Under the pieces are notes generated by a model. The model ran no database searches. It saw only the letters and a program-made list of their open reading frames with translations, and was not told the DNA's origin. Both the position numbers and the translations under genes were made by a program. A stretch of DNA of 64,000 bases from Shinisaurus crocodilurus (taxonomy: Eukaryota; Chordata; Lepidosauria; Squamata; Shinisauridae): the NCBI GenBank assembly GCA_021292165.1, contig CM037877.1, positions 107,941,858 to 108,005,857 on the forward strand, read 5' to 3'. Every line of letters begins with the position of its first letter. The stretch's first letter is position 1. Below are positions 54,290-64,000 of the stretch, piece by piece.

Positions 54290-54331
54290 TTGGGCTCCTT
54301 CCAACTCTATGATCTATGAAATCTATGAAAT
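54290..54331 (+). mobile_element. 5S-type SINE, 3' tail only
   Basis: TGGGCTCCTTCCAACTCTATG and ATCTATGAAATCTATGAAAT are just the terminal 40 bases, either a severe 5' truncation or a duplicate of the neighbouring tail. Confidence 0.7.
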
Positions 54332-54596
54332 AGCTATCCAAGCGGAAATGGAAGCACTGTAAAACAGTGCGCCCAACTCCCAATTCAGACAGCCAATACA
54401 GGAGGAGACCATGGTCAATGGTATCAAAAGCCAATGAGAGATCCAAGAGAACCAACAGGGTTGCACTTCCCATGTCTTTCTCTCAGCAAAGGTCATTCCA
54501 CAGGATGACCAAGGCAGTTTCTATAATAAGTTCTGGATATGAGACTATTAAAGGGGTTATTAACAGGATAGAGTGACAGCACATGCATAGTCAAAG

Positions 54597-54960
54597 TATT
54601 ATTATTATTGTTATTATTTATTGTACTTTATCCCACCCTTCATCACAAAGACACCAGGGTGGCTAACAACTTTTATAAACACAATACCATATACAAGCAC
54701 CATTAAAACCGTAATTCTAAAATCTCAAATATATAATAAGATACAGTAAAACCATCAGCAAAAATAGACAGGTAAACAACAAAAGCATTTGCCTATGCCC
54801 TAAAACCTTGCATAAATAAATGCATTTTCAACTATGCTTCAAAAACAAAGCATAGGGGAACAACCAACTCTCCGCTGGAAGGGCATTCCACAGCCAGAGC
54901 ACCACCACTGAGAAGGCCCTTGCCTCATGTGGTAACCCCCCAGGCTGCACTCATCAAGGG
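54597..54960 (-). mobile_element. L2-like LINE 3' end fragment
   Basis: An ATT/TTA tail at 54597-54620 is followed by an A-rich 3' region; near 54880-54930 the minus strand carries the AFSVVVLWLWNALP-like C-terminal block (from CAAGGGCCTTCTCAGTGGTG). Confidence 0.65.
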
Positions 54961-55013
54961 CAGCACAAGGAGAGCCTCCCCAGATGATCTTAAGTCCCTA
55001 CTTAAGTAGGGGC

Positions 55014-55215
55014 ATAGGAAGCTGTCTTATACCAGACAGGTCAGCCTATTTATCCGCCAGCCCAGCATTGCCTCCTTTGACTCTCCAGGAGCATTCCAGG
55101 GTCTCAGGCAGAGGTCTTTCACATCACCTGCTACATGATCATTTTAACTAAAGATTGAATTCGGAACCTTTCACGTACAAAGCGAGCACTCTACTACTGA
55201 GCTATAGTTCAGCCT
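55014..55215 (-). mobile_element. Second tRNA-derived SINE family
   Basis: CATAGGAAGCTGTCTTATAC at the left is its 3' end; TACTACTGAGCTATAGTTCA at the right is the tRNA-like head reversed. Confidence 0.7.
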
Positions 55216-57231
55216 CCCGCCCCCAATCAAACAAAGCCACCAACACTACACATCCATTGGGGTAAACAGTTATCTGTTGACTGGCCTGGTTCTGCTCCGC
55301 CCTCTGCTGCACTCCACAGAGCTGCACCCTGGGCATACACCCATCAGCCTACCTTAGTTACAGCCCTTCTTCATGTTGGATATAGGATAACTCAGCATGC
55401 AAACTTCCAGGGAGGGAAGGGTTAAAACCAGGTAGTTAACTGGGAATTGGTATGTGATGCCTCTTCCTGCTTTTTGTCCCTCCCACTTCCTTCTGCGCGT
55501 GCTCTCTCTCTCTTTCTCTCTTCCTGCTTTTGAACAAGCATGCAGCTTCGCTAAGGAGCTCCTGGGGCCCTTTGCAGTGACGCTGCCCCAACAGAACGAT
55601 AAATAGACTCCTTTGAAACTAAGATGAACCTACATATGTTTCTACATATGTAAGCTGTATTTGTGAGTAAACTTTGTTTTTCTGTTCTTATCAAAGACGG
55701 AGTAAGACTGTTTCACGTGGGGATAGCTGCTGTTGTATTGTGCTTCCTCCGCTTATATATACCAGTATTCACCCAACACTTCAAGGCCGTTAGAAGGTTG
55801 GAGCACTGCCACCACATTGCCTCTTGCTATTTACATGAAACACCGTGCACAGACCTATTCTCAGGATACCACATTGCCCTTCCTTTCAATGGTGGTAGCT
55901 TGTCTTGTTCCACTCAAAGGGACAGCTTATTATGGAGCGCTGAATGATCATACTATTGGTGCAACTGTGTCAAACATGCAGAATTCTTTCAGGCATTCTA
56001 ATAGCTCTGTGGCGTGCAGAAGAAACACAAAACAAGCAACCTGGTATTTTTCCAAGTGATGAACAGGCACAGTGAGAGAGAAAGAGAGAGAGAGAGTTCT
56101 TATCATAAACATGGTCCTGTGCTTGTATTATACCCACATGGAACTCAGTGCTGAAGAAATGATGGGAAATAATGTGTGTTTTTGTAGCTTGAAAACACCT
56201 ATCATTGCCTCTGATTAAAACAATCCAACTCCCAGTTTGGTATAGTCCTGACCACATACTGTACTAAACACATATTCCTACCTCTCCACTTAGTCTCCCA
56301 GTTTCAGAACCGAAACCCATTATTTCCCAAAGGTTATTTAAACACCTTCAGTGAAGCAACATAAAATTACCTCTGATGTGCGTTCTGAAATAGATCTCCC
56401 TTCTGCTTCTTGTTTTTCACAATCGAGTTGCCAGCTACCACGGCTGTTGGCAGTTTGTGTGTCAAATGCACCACCTATGTGGGTCTGTTAATTTTTCTTT
56501 TGGAACGGCGACCTTACAAGAGGATGAATAGGCAGGAGGAGCATTTACAAAAAGAAGTAGTCATCATGACTATAAAGCAGAAACTCCTTAACAAAATAAT
56601 GGAGACATTCAGTAACAGCAAATGAAATGTGACCTTCTGGCTAGAAACCAGATAGGGACCCAACTGGAGAACTTTAGAAAATTGGATCAGCCTCAATAGG
56701 CACCGAGTAAACACAAGAAGTGCAACATAGTATTATTAAGCATAATGCACATTTAATGCATAATTTTACTGCAGCCAATTTCATGCTACTGCCTCAAGTG
56801 AGCCTGGACCTACTTCTGCCAGAGCAGTCCACCACCATCAGCATCTCTTAAAAAGAATTGCAGGCCAGTAAACTATTGTCGACCCAATCTTTTCCTCATC
56901 CCATACTTTCTGCTTCATAAACTTTCCCAGCTCCCAGAAGCTTGTACTGAGACCTCATCCTTGTCCAACCACTCAGCTTTTGAAACACTAAATTGTTTTG
57001 GCAAGGCTTTTAGAGATGGGGTGGTTAGAACATATCCACTTTATGCTGCTGCAAGTGGGGTAGTGGACCTTTGCATCTGCAGAGCACGCCGTCTGAATCC
57101 CAGCCCTACAATAGGAGCTCCTGTAGACTATTGCAGATTAAAAATGAAACCCCATCCCTTGTATGAGGCAGCAGGAGTGCTTGCAATCTGACAGGATCCA
57201 GAAAGTCCACAGAAGAGGAGAAACCTTATGC
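55216..57231. other. Unique sequence, no supported gene
   Basis: Two kilobases with only short CT/GA runs (about 55503-55522 and 56075-56094). Frames at 55663-55947 and 55733-56059 lack any recognised domain. Confidence 0.4.
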
Positions 57232-57367
57232 CAGGGCTGGGCCATTTGTGGCCCTCCAGATGTTTTGGCCTACAACTCCCATCGTCCCTCACCACTGGTT
57301 ATTCTGGCTAGGGCTGATGGGGGTTGTAGGCCAACAACAACTGGAGGGCACAAGTTGCCCACCCCTG
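57232..57367. mobile_element. hAT-type MITE (family A), complete
   Basis: CAGGGCTGGGCCATTTGTGG and CACAAGTTGCCCACCCCTG are the ends; the body is the palindrome TTTTGGCCTACAACTCCCAT / GGGGGTTGTAGGCCAACAAC. Flanks CCTTATGC and CCTTACAG share only the first part of the octamer. Confidence 0.7.
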
Positions 57368-58302
57368 CCTTACAGATTACTGCAGTAGACCTGGATTCAT
57401 GAAAGATGCATGACAAAAATACAAAGAGGTGGAACCCAAGTTAGCTGCCAAGAAAATCCAAGATGCAATAGCTGATGACCCCAATTTTTGCTGAGATGAA
57501 GAACTGGCCCACCCATCTGGCAAGCGTATTAGACCCGGAACTTCCCACTGCCTTCCTTTCCCCTGTTCTCTCTCCCCCCTCTCTCTGACCCCCCACTCCC
57601 CTCCAATGCTTCCTGTCCCTATGCCAGGCTTGTGCAACCTGTGATCCACCGAGTCTGAATGCAGCTCACCAGCCATATTCTGTGGCCTGCCAGATACTAC
57701 TCCCCACCACCCACCCATCTGCAGTACCAGGCAGGCCACAAAACCAGGTGTTTATTGAATCCCTACTGGGCTACCATGCATTGCTGTTGGCTGTGTGAGA
57801 CTTGATCACAAGCTGTGGAGACCTGCACCATGCATCTTACCATCTTTGAGACTACTTTAAGGGCCGGAGCACACACCATGGAATTGGCTATGATCTTTTG
57901 TGGGAGCTATTCCTGTATTGGCCAGAAAATACAGAACTACTTATCACATGTTGTGAGTCCCTATACCCCTGCCGGCGCCAGGAACATGGAGGTTCAGAGT
58001 GTGATCACACCAATCCGCATGTTAAGTTTTCTGTATGTTATGAAGAGGATGGGGATGTTTTAAGTAGCTTCCCCATGGGGAACACAGCATGCATTTCAGC
58101 TCTGATCTCCCTGCATGCAGAGCAAGCTATGGGAAAGCATATATCTACAAGCATCACATCACTGCATGTTCCAGCATGCAACTGTTACATGCGCTGAGAG
58201 TTGGGAAAGGAACTTTTGTGAGGTGGGCTAGCTGTATGCAGCATCGGTACAAAGGGCTTTCACAGAGCCTGCACATGAAATAGGATTTAAATTGATCTAA
58301 GA
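57368..58302. other. No recognised feature
   Basis: Near 57625 CAGGCTTGTGCAACCTGTGA resembles a family D MITE end without a partner. No gene supported. Confidence 0.35.
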
Positions 58303-58821
58303 AAGGGGAGGGCAACCAGTTTTGGCCCAAGGGCCGGATTACCACCCCCCCAACCAAGCTGGCAAGCCGGATGGTGTCAAGGGGTGGGGCCATGCCCTGA
58401 AGCCCCTCCCTTTCTCTCCTCTCCCATGAGGGCAGCCACCCCACCCACCTACTTAAAACAATTCTCTGTGCAGAGAGGCATGGAGCTGTGTCTCTTTTTG
58501 CATGGAGAAAGGGACTCTGCTGAGGCTTGCAGACACCGACTCCAGCAAGCCCTGGCTGACTCGGGCAGATCCTTCCTGTGCCACGTGCATCCCCGATCAG
58601 GATGTGAGCTGCATGGAAACTGGTGCAAGGGAATCCTCCGTTTATTTACAATCTCTGAGATTGGAGATAAACTGGGGATTTCCCTTTGTGCTGTGCCTTT
58701 GGGAGGGGCAGGGGCTTGAGGGCAGAGGTGGGGCCCACAGAGGGTGCTCAACCCTCCACAGGCTGGACTGGGACCCAGCGCGGGCCGGATTAGGCCGTTG
58801 GCCGGAGGTTGCCCTCCCCTG
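58303..58821. mobile_element. hAT-type MITE, 519 bp, related to family D
   Basis: AAGGGGAGGGCAACCAGTTT at the left mirrors AGGTTGCCCTCCCCTG at the right. ATCTAAGA (58295-58302) and GTCTAAGA (58822-58829) flank it (7 of 8). The interior frames are not recognisable proteins. Confidence 0.75.
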
Positions 58822-58907
58822 GTCTAAGACCTGTCTCACACATGCCTACTCATCACCCGATGACTGCAATGTGGGAGGGAGGAGGTGGTCATCACAGGTG
58901 CCTTGCA

Positions 58908-58990
58908 TCTAGTTTCCTGCATTGAGCAGGGGGTTGGACTTGATGGCCTTGTAGGCCTCTTACAACTCTATAATCTATGAATCTATGAAT
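58908..58990 (+). mobile_element. 5S-type SINE, 3' half
   Basis: CTAGTTTCCTGCATTGAGCA and GGGGTTGGACTTGATGGCC, ending in ATCTATGAATCTATGAAT. The 5S head is absent. Confidence 0.85.
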
Positions 58991-59538
58991 CACCTCAAGT
59001 CCAATGTTTTTCAAAAGAGTCAGTTCAGACATTTTGTTGCCAGTGTGTATTCATTTCTCAGCTTCTCTACACTCAATGACTACAGACTTGATAACTCACA
59101 GCCGGATGTGTGAATCGACTCCACTGAAAAGCTCAGTGAGTGAGGCGATGTGAAAGGTCTATCTACCTGTGATGAAGGTTGTCTCAGGCTGAGACAACCA
59201 CTTACAGAGGAATGAAGTGGTAGAATCTTGAGCTGGCAGAGTGGGCTTGTACCACTTCAGACTGCAGGGTGGGTGGGTGATCTCATTTTCGAATGCTGAG
59301 AAACAAAAAACCTCACACAAGTAGAAAACCAGCGCAGCAAGAAGAGGACTAGGGTAAAACCTTTCTCCCTGATGCGCTAGTTCTTAATTTGTAGAGAGGT
59401 GCTTTGTTTTGGTTTAAATGAGTATTCAAAAATTACCTACTGTGGTAGGTACAGTCCACACTGCCATCTCAGAATTCTACCATTCCATTCTGAAGCTTGT
59501 GCACTCCATGGCCATGCCTCCGACAGTGTCCTTTGGAG
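58991..59538. other. No recognised feature
   Basis: Unique sequence, no supported gene. Confidence 0.35.
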
Positions 59539-59592
59539 CAGCTGGGAGTTGTAGGCCAAAAACATCTGGGGACCCAAGATTGGAGAACACTG
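59539..59592. mobile_element. Half of a family B hAT MITE, still flanked by its target duplication
   Basis: CAGCTGGGAGTTGTAGGCC to GGAGAACACTG is only the right arm of family B. CTTTGGAG (59531-59538) and CTCTGGAG (59593-59600) match at 7 of 8, so one arm was lost at the time of insertion or the left boundary is coincidental. Confidence 0.55.
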
Positions 59593-59738
59593 CTCTGGAG
59601 GACTCTACAGATGGGATACTTGTGGGTATCCCAGGACCTCACACTACAGCATCCATTGTGAAGTACTACTCCTTGTTGGAGAAATAATCTTCAGAAAGTT
59701 GGTTCAGCAGATAAGCTCTTATGCTCCCAAAGATGGTT

Positions 59739-59741
<3 letters not shown>

Positions 59742-59771
<30 letters not shown>

Positions 59772-59885
59772 TATATTATATATTTATTATTATTATTTAT
59801 TTATTTATTATATTTATTTATTAATTATATTTATTAATCGCCCATCTGGTGGTGGTGATGATGATGATGATGATGATGATTATTA
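59742..59885. repeat. Compound microsatellite with a relic LINE tail
   Basis: (AAT)n, (TTA)n, (TTTA)n and (GAT)n follow one another. At about 59835-59849 lies AATCGCCCATCTGG, the first bases after the microsatellite tail of the lineage A LINEs. Confidence 0.75.
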
Positions 59886-61477
59886 TTTATTGAAACATGC
59901 TGGGCATTTTGCATCTTGTGAATAAATCATTTGGCGTAATAGCTTGAGAGGCATTTATACTATGTCCCCCCAGCCCCGGTACTCCTTTTTTTGCTCACAT
60001 GTGTGATGACTCATTCACACATGCTAGTCATCACTGGATATTGCAGTTATGAAGTGATAAACATGCACTTGTGAACCAGCCCCAAGAATGCCGTGATGAA
60101 ATGTAGAGCCCTGTGATGCAGCTTTTGGAGTTCATGTATCAGAGAAGGTCACCACTCTAACTCGAGATGGAACTGTGAAGCCCTCCTCTGCATAGCAGAT
60201 ATGAGAGAAGAGGTGTGCCCATAAATCAGCATTCCTGCTGATGGCAGAGGGAACAGCTAGGACTTTTTGCTTTGTTTATTTAATCATGCGGCTTCGTGTT
60301 CAGATCCCAAAGCGGCACAAGTGTGTTGCACAAAGAACAAAACCCTTTAAAAAAAAATGCAAAACGAGGCTGAGGCAAAACAAGATGGTGAGCCTGAAGC
60401 CAGCAAGAATGATTTATTTTAAGTGCATACATGCATCTTCAATAATGTTAGAGGCATGAATTACATTCCTAAATCTAGGAGATGGCTTTGCGCATTTAAG
60501 GAATTATGAATGATCAAAATGCACTGTGTGTGCAATGCTTTCTTCTCCTTTTTCCTGCCAATCAGGTTATTAAAGGCGATATTTGATTCAGAGGCATATT
60601 TAGAAAATGCAAAAGCTATGCAATTTTTACTTAAAAAAAGAAGAAGACATATGCTTCAATCATCCTTTGCAGTCCTTAAAAAAAAGCAAGAAAGAAAGGA
60701 AAAAAAGAAAGACCCAGAAAACCAGCCTGATCATACTCATGAAAAAAACAGCAGCTAACACACATGAGAGATGGAGGAAAGAATAAGAGGCAAATAAAAT
60801 ATTTCAATGTCAGTCTTTTCAAGGAGCTGTAAACAGGAAGGAAATAGAAATGAAATATGCTGAAAGGCGGTTTGACAATTGTAGTGTTTCCATCTGAGGA
60901 AGAAGGAGACAGTGAGAGACTCAGTGTGATTTACAAAGCAAGGGTGGGTAGAAGGTAGATCTGAATCTACTGGTAGATCTCTGGGTGATTTGTAATAGAT
61001 TGGTAAGGGGTTCTGACTTCCAACTGTTTAACAAGAGCAGCAACAAAATGACTCCCCTCCCATCCTAAATTATACCGCTGAAATGAAGATAGCTTGGGGT
61101 AACCAGGAGTGGATTTTTGTGCAGAAGGGTTATGAGCTCTGTTCAGTTCCGGTATGCAAAACAAATTCCTGGGTTCAGAATTCTTTAATTCCAAGGGTTT
61201 GTCTTCTGCACCAGGCTCCAGTTGGTAGATCTCAGAGTTCTAATCGGATGATCGGAGGAAATCCTGCAAGCCTGAAGTCGGCCTACCCTTGCAACAGAGA
61301 AAAGTCTTAAGGCTGGGAGACTTAGTCTAAGACAGAGTGCTTTCCTGACCCACATAAGCCAGTAGGGTGCCTCCTATATAGCCTGACCACATGTTGTGAC
61401 GAAAGGCTTCTGAGAACATTCCTCCCATTCCTGAGAACCATAGAAAAAGTAGAAGACTATGTACATGTGGAGGGACA
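59886..61477. other. Unique sequence, no supported gene
   Basis: A- and G-rich in parts (60640-60720). No domain was recognised in the frames 60241-60459 or 60510-60758. Confidence 0.4.
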
Positions 61478-61580
61478 ATGTGGTGGCTGTAGTGGAGAGG
61501 TTGTATTTAGCTTGGGGAAGTCTTGAGTTCAAATCTCTTCTGTCCTGAAGCTAACTGGGTGGCCTCTGGCAAATTGCAAA
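61478..61580 (+). mobile_element. Old tRNA-derived SINE fragment
   Basis: TGGTGGCTGTAGTGGAGAGG, GAGTTCAAATCTCTTCTGTC and CTAACTGGGTGGCCTCTGGC keep the order head, box B and body of the SINE at 22201, with heavy divergence. Confidence 0.5.
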
Positions 61581-62017
61581 GAAGCAGAGTTAGGGGTAGA
61601 ACAGGGTGGAGGAAGTCGCTACAGCAAGAGAGAACCATAAAGGGCCATTTGGACACTGGGAGGCAGCCTCAATGATAGCAGTGAAGCAAAACAGTAGCTA
61701 TGCCAAACAGCACTCCAGAAACATGGAAGAGGCAGAACGTGCAGGATGCATTCGTGCAGGATGCATGCCGTTTCCCTGAACTCCTTGGGGAAAAGGTTAA
61801 TACAAACATGCTAAAGGAACAAACATCCGATGCATAAGCTTGTGTATGTCAATTGGTGACAACGAATGATATGTACTCTTTTTAGCCAAAGCTTCATATA
61901 TTTTTTTGCTGAATTTCCCACTAGCACAGCAGCTTAAAACATTGATATTAAAACCTATTTTCACTGCTGTTCTCTCCTTCTGCTGTTTTTGCACTCAGAT
62001 GTAACGAAAAAGAACTT
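61581..62017. other. No recognised feature
   Basis: Unique sequence, no supported gene. Confidence 0.35.
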
Positions 62018-62098
62018 AAAGGTGCAATCCTAGCATGTTTAGACAGAAAAAGTCCTACAACTCCGAGCATTTTCTGATGAAACATGCATAGGATTGCT
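62018..62098. repeat. 90-bp palindromic interspersed repeat, diverged copy
   Basis: GGTGCAATCCTAGCATGTTTA at the left and AAACATGCATAGGATTGCTC at the right are mirror images, as in 3231-3322. Confidence 0.55.
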
Positions 62099-62349
62099 CA
62101 CCAAAAAGAACCGGGCCATTTTTTTCAAGCTCTGGACTGCTAGCCTTTTGCCCCTTTCTAATGAAATGATTGATAATTTCTGTGTGCACTTACTGATCAA
62201 ATATTGCTCCTTCCACCAGCTTCTGAAAATTCTTCTGATGGCAATTTCCGTATTATTGGTAAAACTTCACGTTTTTAATTTAAAAAAAACAAAATGCCTT
62301 TGATGAAAATAATGACAAGATGCTGATCAACATCAATTACAATAGTCTT

Positions 62350-62955
62350 GATATATTCTCTAATATCCTTCTTCAAAGGGCTACTCCACCATTACTACTA
62401 GTAAAGACTGTCTTCTCCCATACGAGCCTGCCCGCTTCTTAAGATCTTCTAGAGAGGCCCTTCTTTCAAGACCGCCACCTTCAGAGGGGTGTTTGGTGGC
62501 GACCCAAAAGAGGGCTTTTTCGGTGGCTGCTCCTAGGCTGTGGAACTCCCTCCCAAGGGAGGCTGGTTTGCTCTCTCTCTGCTGTCCTTCCATTTCATAG
62601 ATCATAGAGTTGGGGCCTACAAGGCCATCGAGTCCAACCCCCTGCTCAATGCAGGAAACTAGAGGAGGGGTCTCCCATCCAAGTAACAACCAGGCCTGAC
62701 CCTGCTTAGCTTTCCACACTCAGACAAGCTGAGCCAGCACAGGCAAAGACCGCTTTAGTTAAGAAGGTCTTTAGCTTGGGTTTGTTGGGTTGGGTGCTGT
62801 TTTTAATAATATTTTGTTCTGTAATTATTATGTTTTTATTGTATTTTAATGTATTGTTTTATTGTTTTAATCAATCTAATTGTTTCGGTAAGCAGCCTTG
62901 TGTGCCAGCTTTTGGTATAAAGGGGACACACACACACACACACACACACAATAAA
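62350..62955 (+). mobile_element. L2-like LINE 3' end split by a 5S-type SINE
   Basis: [20 protein letters not shown] is encoded at about 62510-62570. The element continues after the SINE (62593-62743) from about 62744 with an AT-rich 3' region, and ends in a CA run at 62926-62951. Confidence 0.75.
62593..62743 (-). mobile_element. 5S rRNA-derived SINE with CR1-like tail
   Basis: TTTCATAGATCATAGAGTTG at the left is the tail reversed and CAGACAAGCTGAGCCAGC at the right is the 5S-like head. A few bases are missing near 62612. Confidence 0.85.
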
Positions 62956-63177
62956 TAAATACTACTAATGATTTCAAAAGGTGCTTTCTTCACTCAGTGT
63001 GAGTACATTAATGGAATCCCTGAGGCCTCGATCCAACTCCTACTGAAATTTAAAAGAACTGCATGAAATGCTAGGAGACATTTGGATACAGCTCAGTCAG
63101 AAAGGTAAATAAAATCAATCCAGGTGAATATGTAGAGTCGAAGGATGGAATGTACACATCCAAACTGCCAGACTTAT

Positions 63178-64000
63178 TTATATTTATTTATATTTATATT
63201 TATTTATCGCCCATATGGCCGGCAACCGGCCACCCTGGGCGATGTACATAGAATAAAAACAATAAAATACATTTAAAACAATACAAAAATGTTAAAATCT
63301 TAACCCACCCCATATTCCCGCCTGAATAACCAGGTTTTTAATGAGCGACGGAAGCTCAGCAGAGAGGGGGCATGGCGGAGGTTACTCGGGAGAGAGTTCC
63401 ACAGTACGGGGGCTGCCACAGAAAAGGCCCTCTTCCTCGTCCCCACCAGTCTAGCTGCTCTGGCTGAAGGGACAAGGAGAAGGCCATCCGTGGCAGATCT
63501 TGTTGAGCGGCCCAATTGGTGTTGCTGGAGACGCTCCTTGAGATAGACTGGACCGGAGCCGTATAGGGTTTTAAAGGTCAAAACCAACACCTTGAATTCG
63601 GCTCGGCAAGCAGCTGGTAGCCAGTGCAAATCCTTCAGCACTGGCGTGATGTGATCCCGCCGGCGGCTGCCTTTAACCAGGCGAGCCGCCGCGTTCTGTA
63701 CCAGCTGTAGCTTCCGAACCGACTTCAAGGGTAACCCCACGTACAGTAGTCTAGGCGAGAGGAGACCAAGGCATGAACCACTGATGGGAGCAGGTGATTA
63801 GGAAGGTAGGGGCGCAGCTGCCGTATCAGATGGAGTTGATACAGCGCCGCCCGGCTCACAGCTGCCACCTGAGCCTCCATGGACAGCTGGGAGTCTAGAA
63901 TGACCCCAAAGCTGCGGACCTGGTCCTTCAGGGGGAGATGTACCCCATTCAGCACCAGGTCAACATCCCCTAACCTCCCCTTGTCCCCCACCAGAAGTAC
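63178..64000 (-). mobile_element. L2-clade LINE (lineage A), 3' part cut by the window edge
   Basis: A TTTA-type tail (63178-63208) is followed on the minus strand by the frame 63300-63740 ([58 protein letters not shown]) and the frame 63725-63991 (RLGDVDLVLNGVHLPLKDQV). An 11-bp deletion near 63741 shifts the frame. It is closer to the nested copy at 24.7-26.3 kb than to the copy at 38.4 kb. Confidence 0.9.

Larger units (their letters stand above)
52712..54475 (-). mobile_element. L2-clade LINE, old copy carrying two 5S-type SINEs
   Basis: Minus-strand pieces: LLDLSLAFDTIDHGLLLYWL (54440-54380), a decayed GVPPGLVLSHMLLN block near 53950, YQLRLIYQ near 53400, then VWKLQLIQNRVTKLLTG and LHWLPVCFRPNSKC (53391-53128), and the 3' region to 52712. 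Many frameshifts. SINEs at 53503-53672 and 54028-54190 interrupt it. Confidence 0.8.

Noticed and set aside
60510..60758. Lysine-rich 82-codon frame
   Set aside because: The C-terminal part is an AG/AAG-rich tract; no start context, splice signal or domain supports a gene.

Overview
This window looks like gene-poor intergenic or intronic DNA from a squamate reptile, most likely a lizard. The evidence is the repeat content: several L2-clade LINE lineages, short interspersed elements (SINEs) whose head is a 5S rRNA gene and whose tail looks like CR1, tRNA-derived SINEs of the Sauria/Squam1 type, many small hAT-type miniature elements (MITEs) of kinds common in lizard genomes, and dense microsatellites. 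The species cannot be named from the sequence. I found no host protein-coding gene, rRNA gene or functional tRNA gene. Every reading frame with real protein character belongs to a transposable element. Small exons or conserved noncoding elements cannot be excluded by eye.

Layout. 1-4.6 kb: microsatellites, two Z-DNA-prone tracts, a palindromic element and L2 3' ends. 4.65-7.9 kb: a decayed hAT-superfamily transposase gene split by a solo LTR of 1,019 bp (5599-6617). Removing the LTR and one copy of its 5-bp target duplication restores the transposase frame. 8-16 kb: mostly unique AT-rich DNA with a few MITEs and one SINE. 16-22.5 kb: SINEs of both types, a MITE split by a 5S-type SINE, tandem duplications, and a short array carrying three octamer motifs. 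23.8-27.1 kb: an L2 LINE on the + strand interrupted by a second L2 LINE on the - strand; the inner copy carries a 439-bp deletion and a 50-bp patch of SINE sequence. 28.8-37.7 kb: a cluster of hAT-type MITEs, many with 8-bp target duplications, nested several deep. 38.4-41.9 kb: the longest LINE, an L2-type copy on the - strand with a 638-codon open reverse transcriptase frame and a damaged endonuclease. 42-64 kb: old L2 fragments, a 5'-truncated non-LTR element with a 12-bp target duplication (50139-51206), an L2 copy hit by two 5S-type SINEs, more MITEs, and an L2 copy cut by the right edge of the window.

How the parts relate. The elements form parasite-host pairs. LINE machinery moved the SINEs, with CR1-like enzymes the likely source for the 5S-type family given its tail. 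hAT transposases probably moved the 8-bp-duplication MITEs. LINE and SINE 3' tails seed many of the TAA, TTTA and ATCT microsatellites. Insertion order can be read directly from nesting. The most informative places are a palindromic MITE whose empty target site survives in a neighbouring tandem copy (28.8-29.6 kb), a DNA element struck by a hAT MITE at the same position in both of its ends (33.97-34.92 kb), and the SINE patch inside a LINE (25272-25321).
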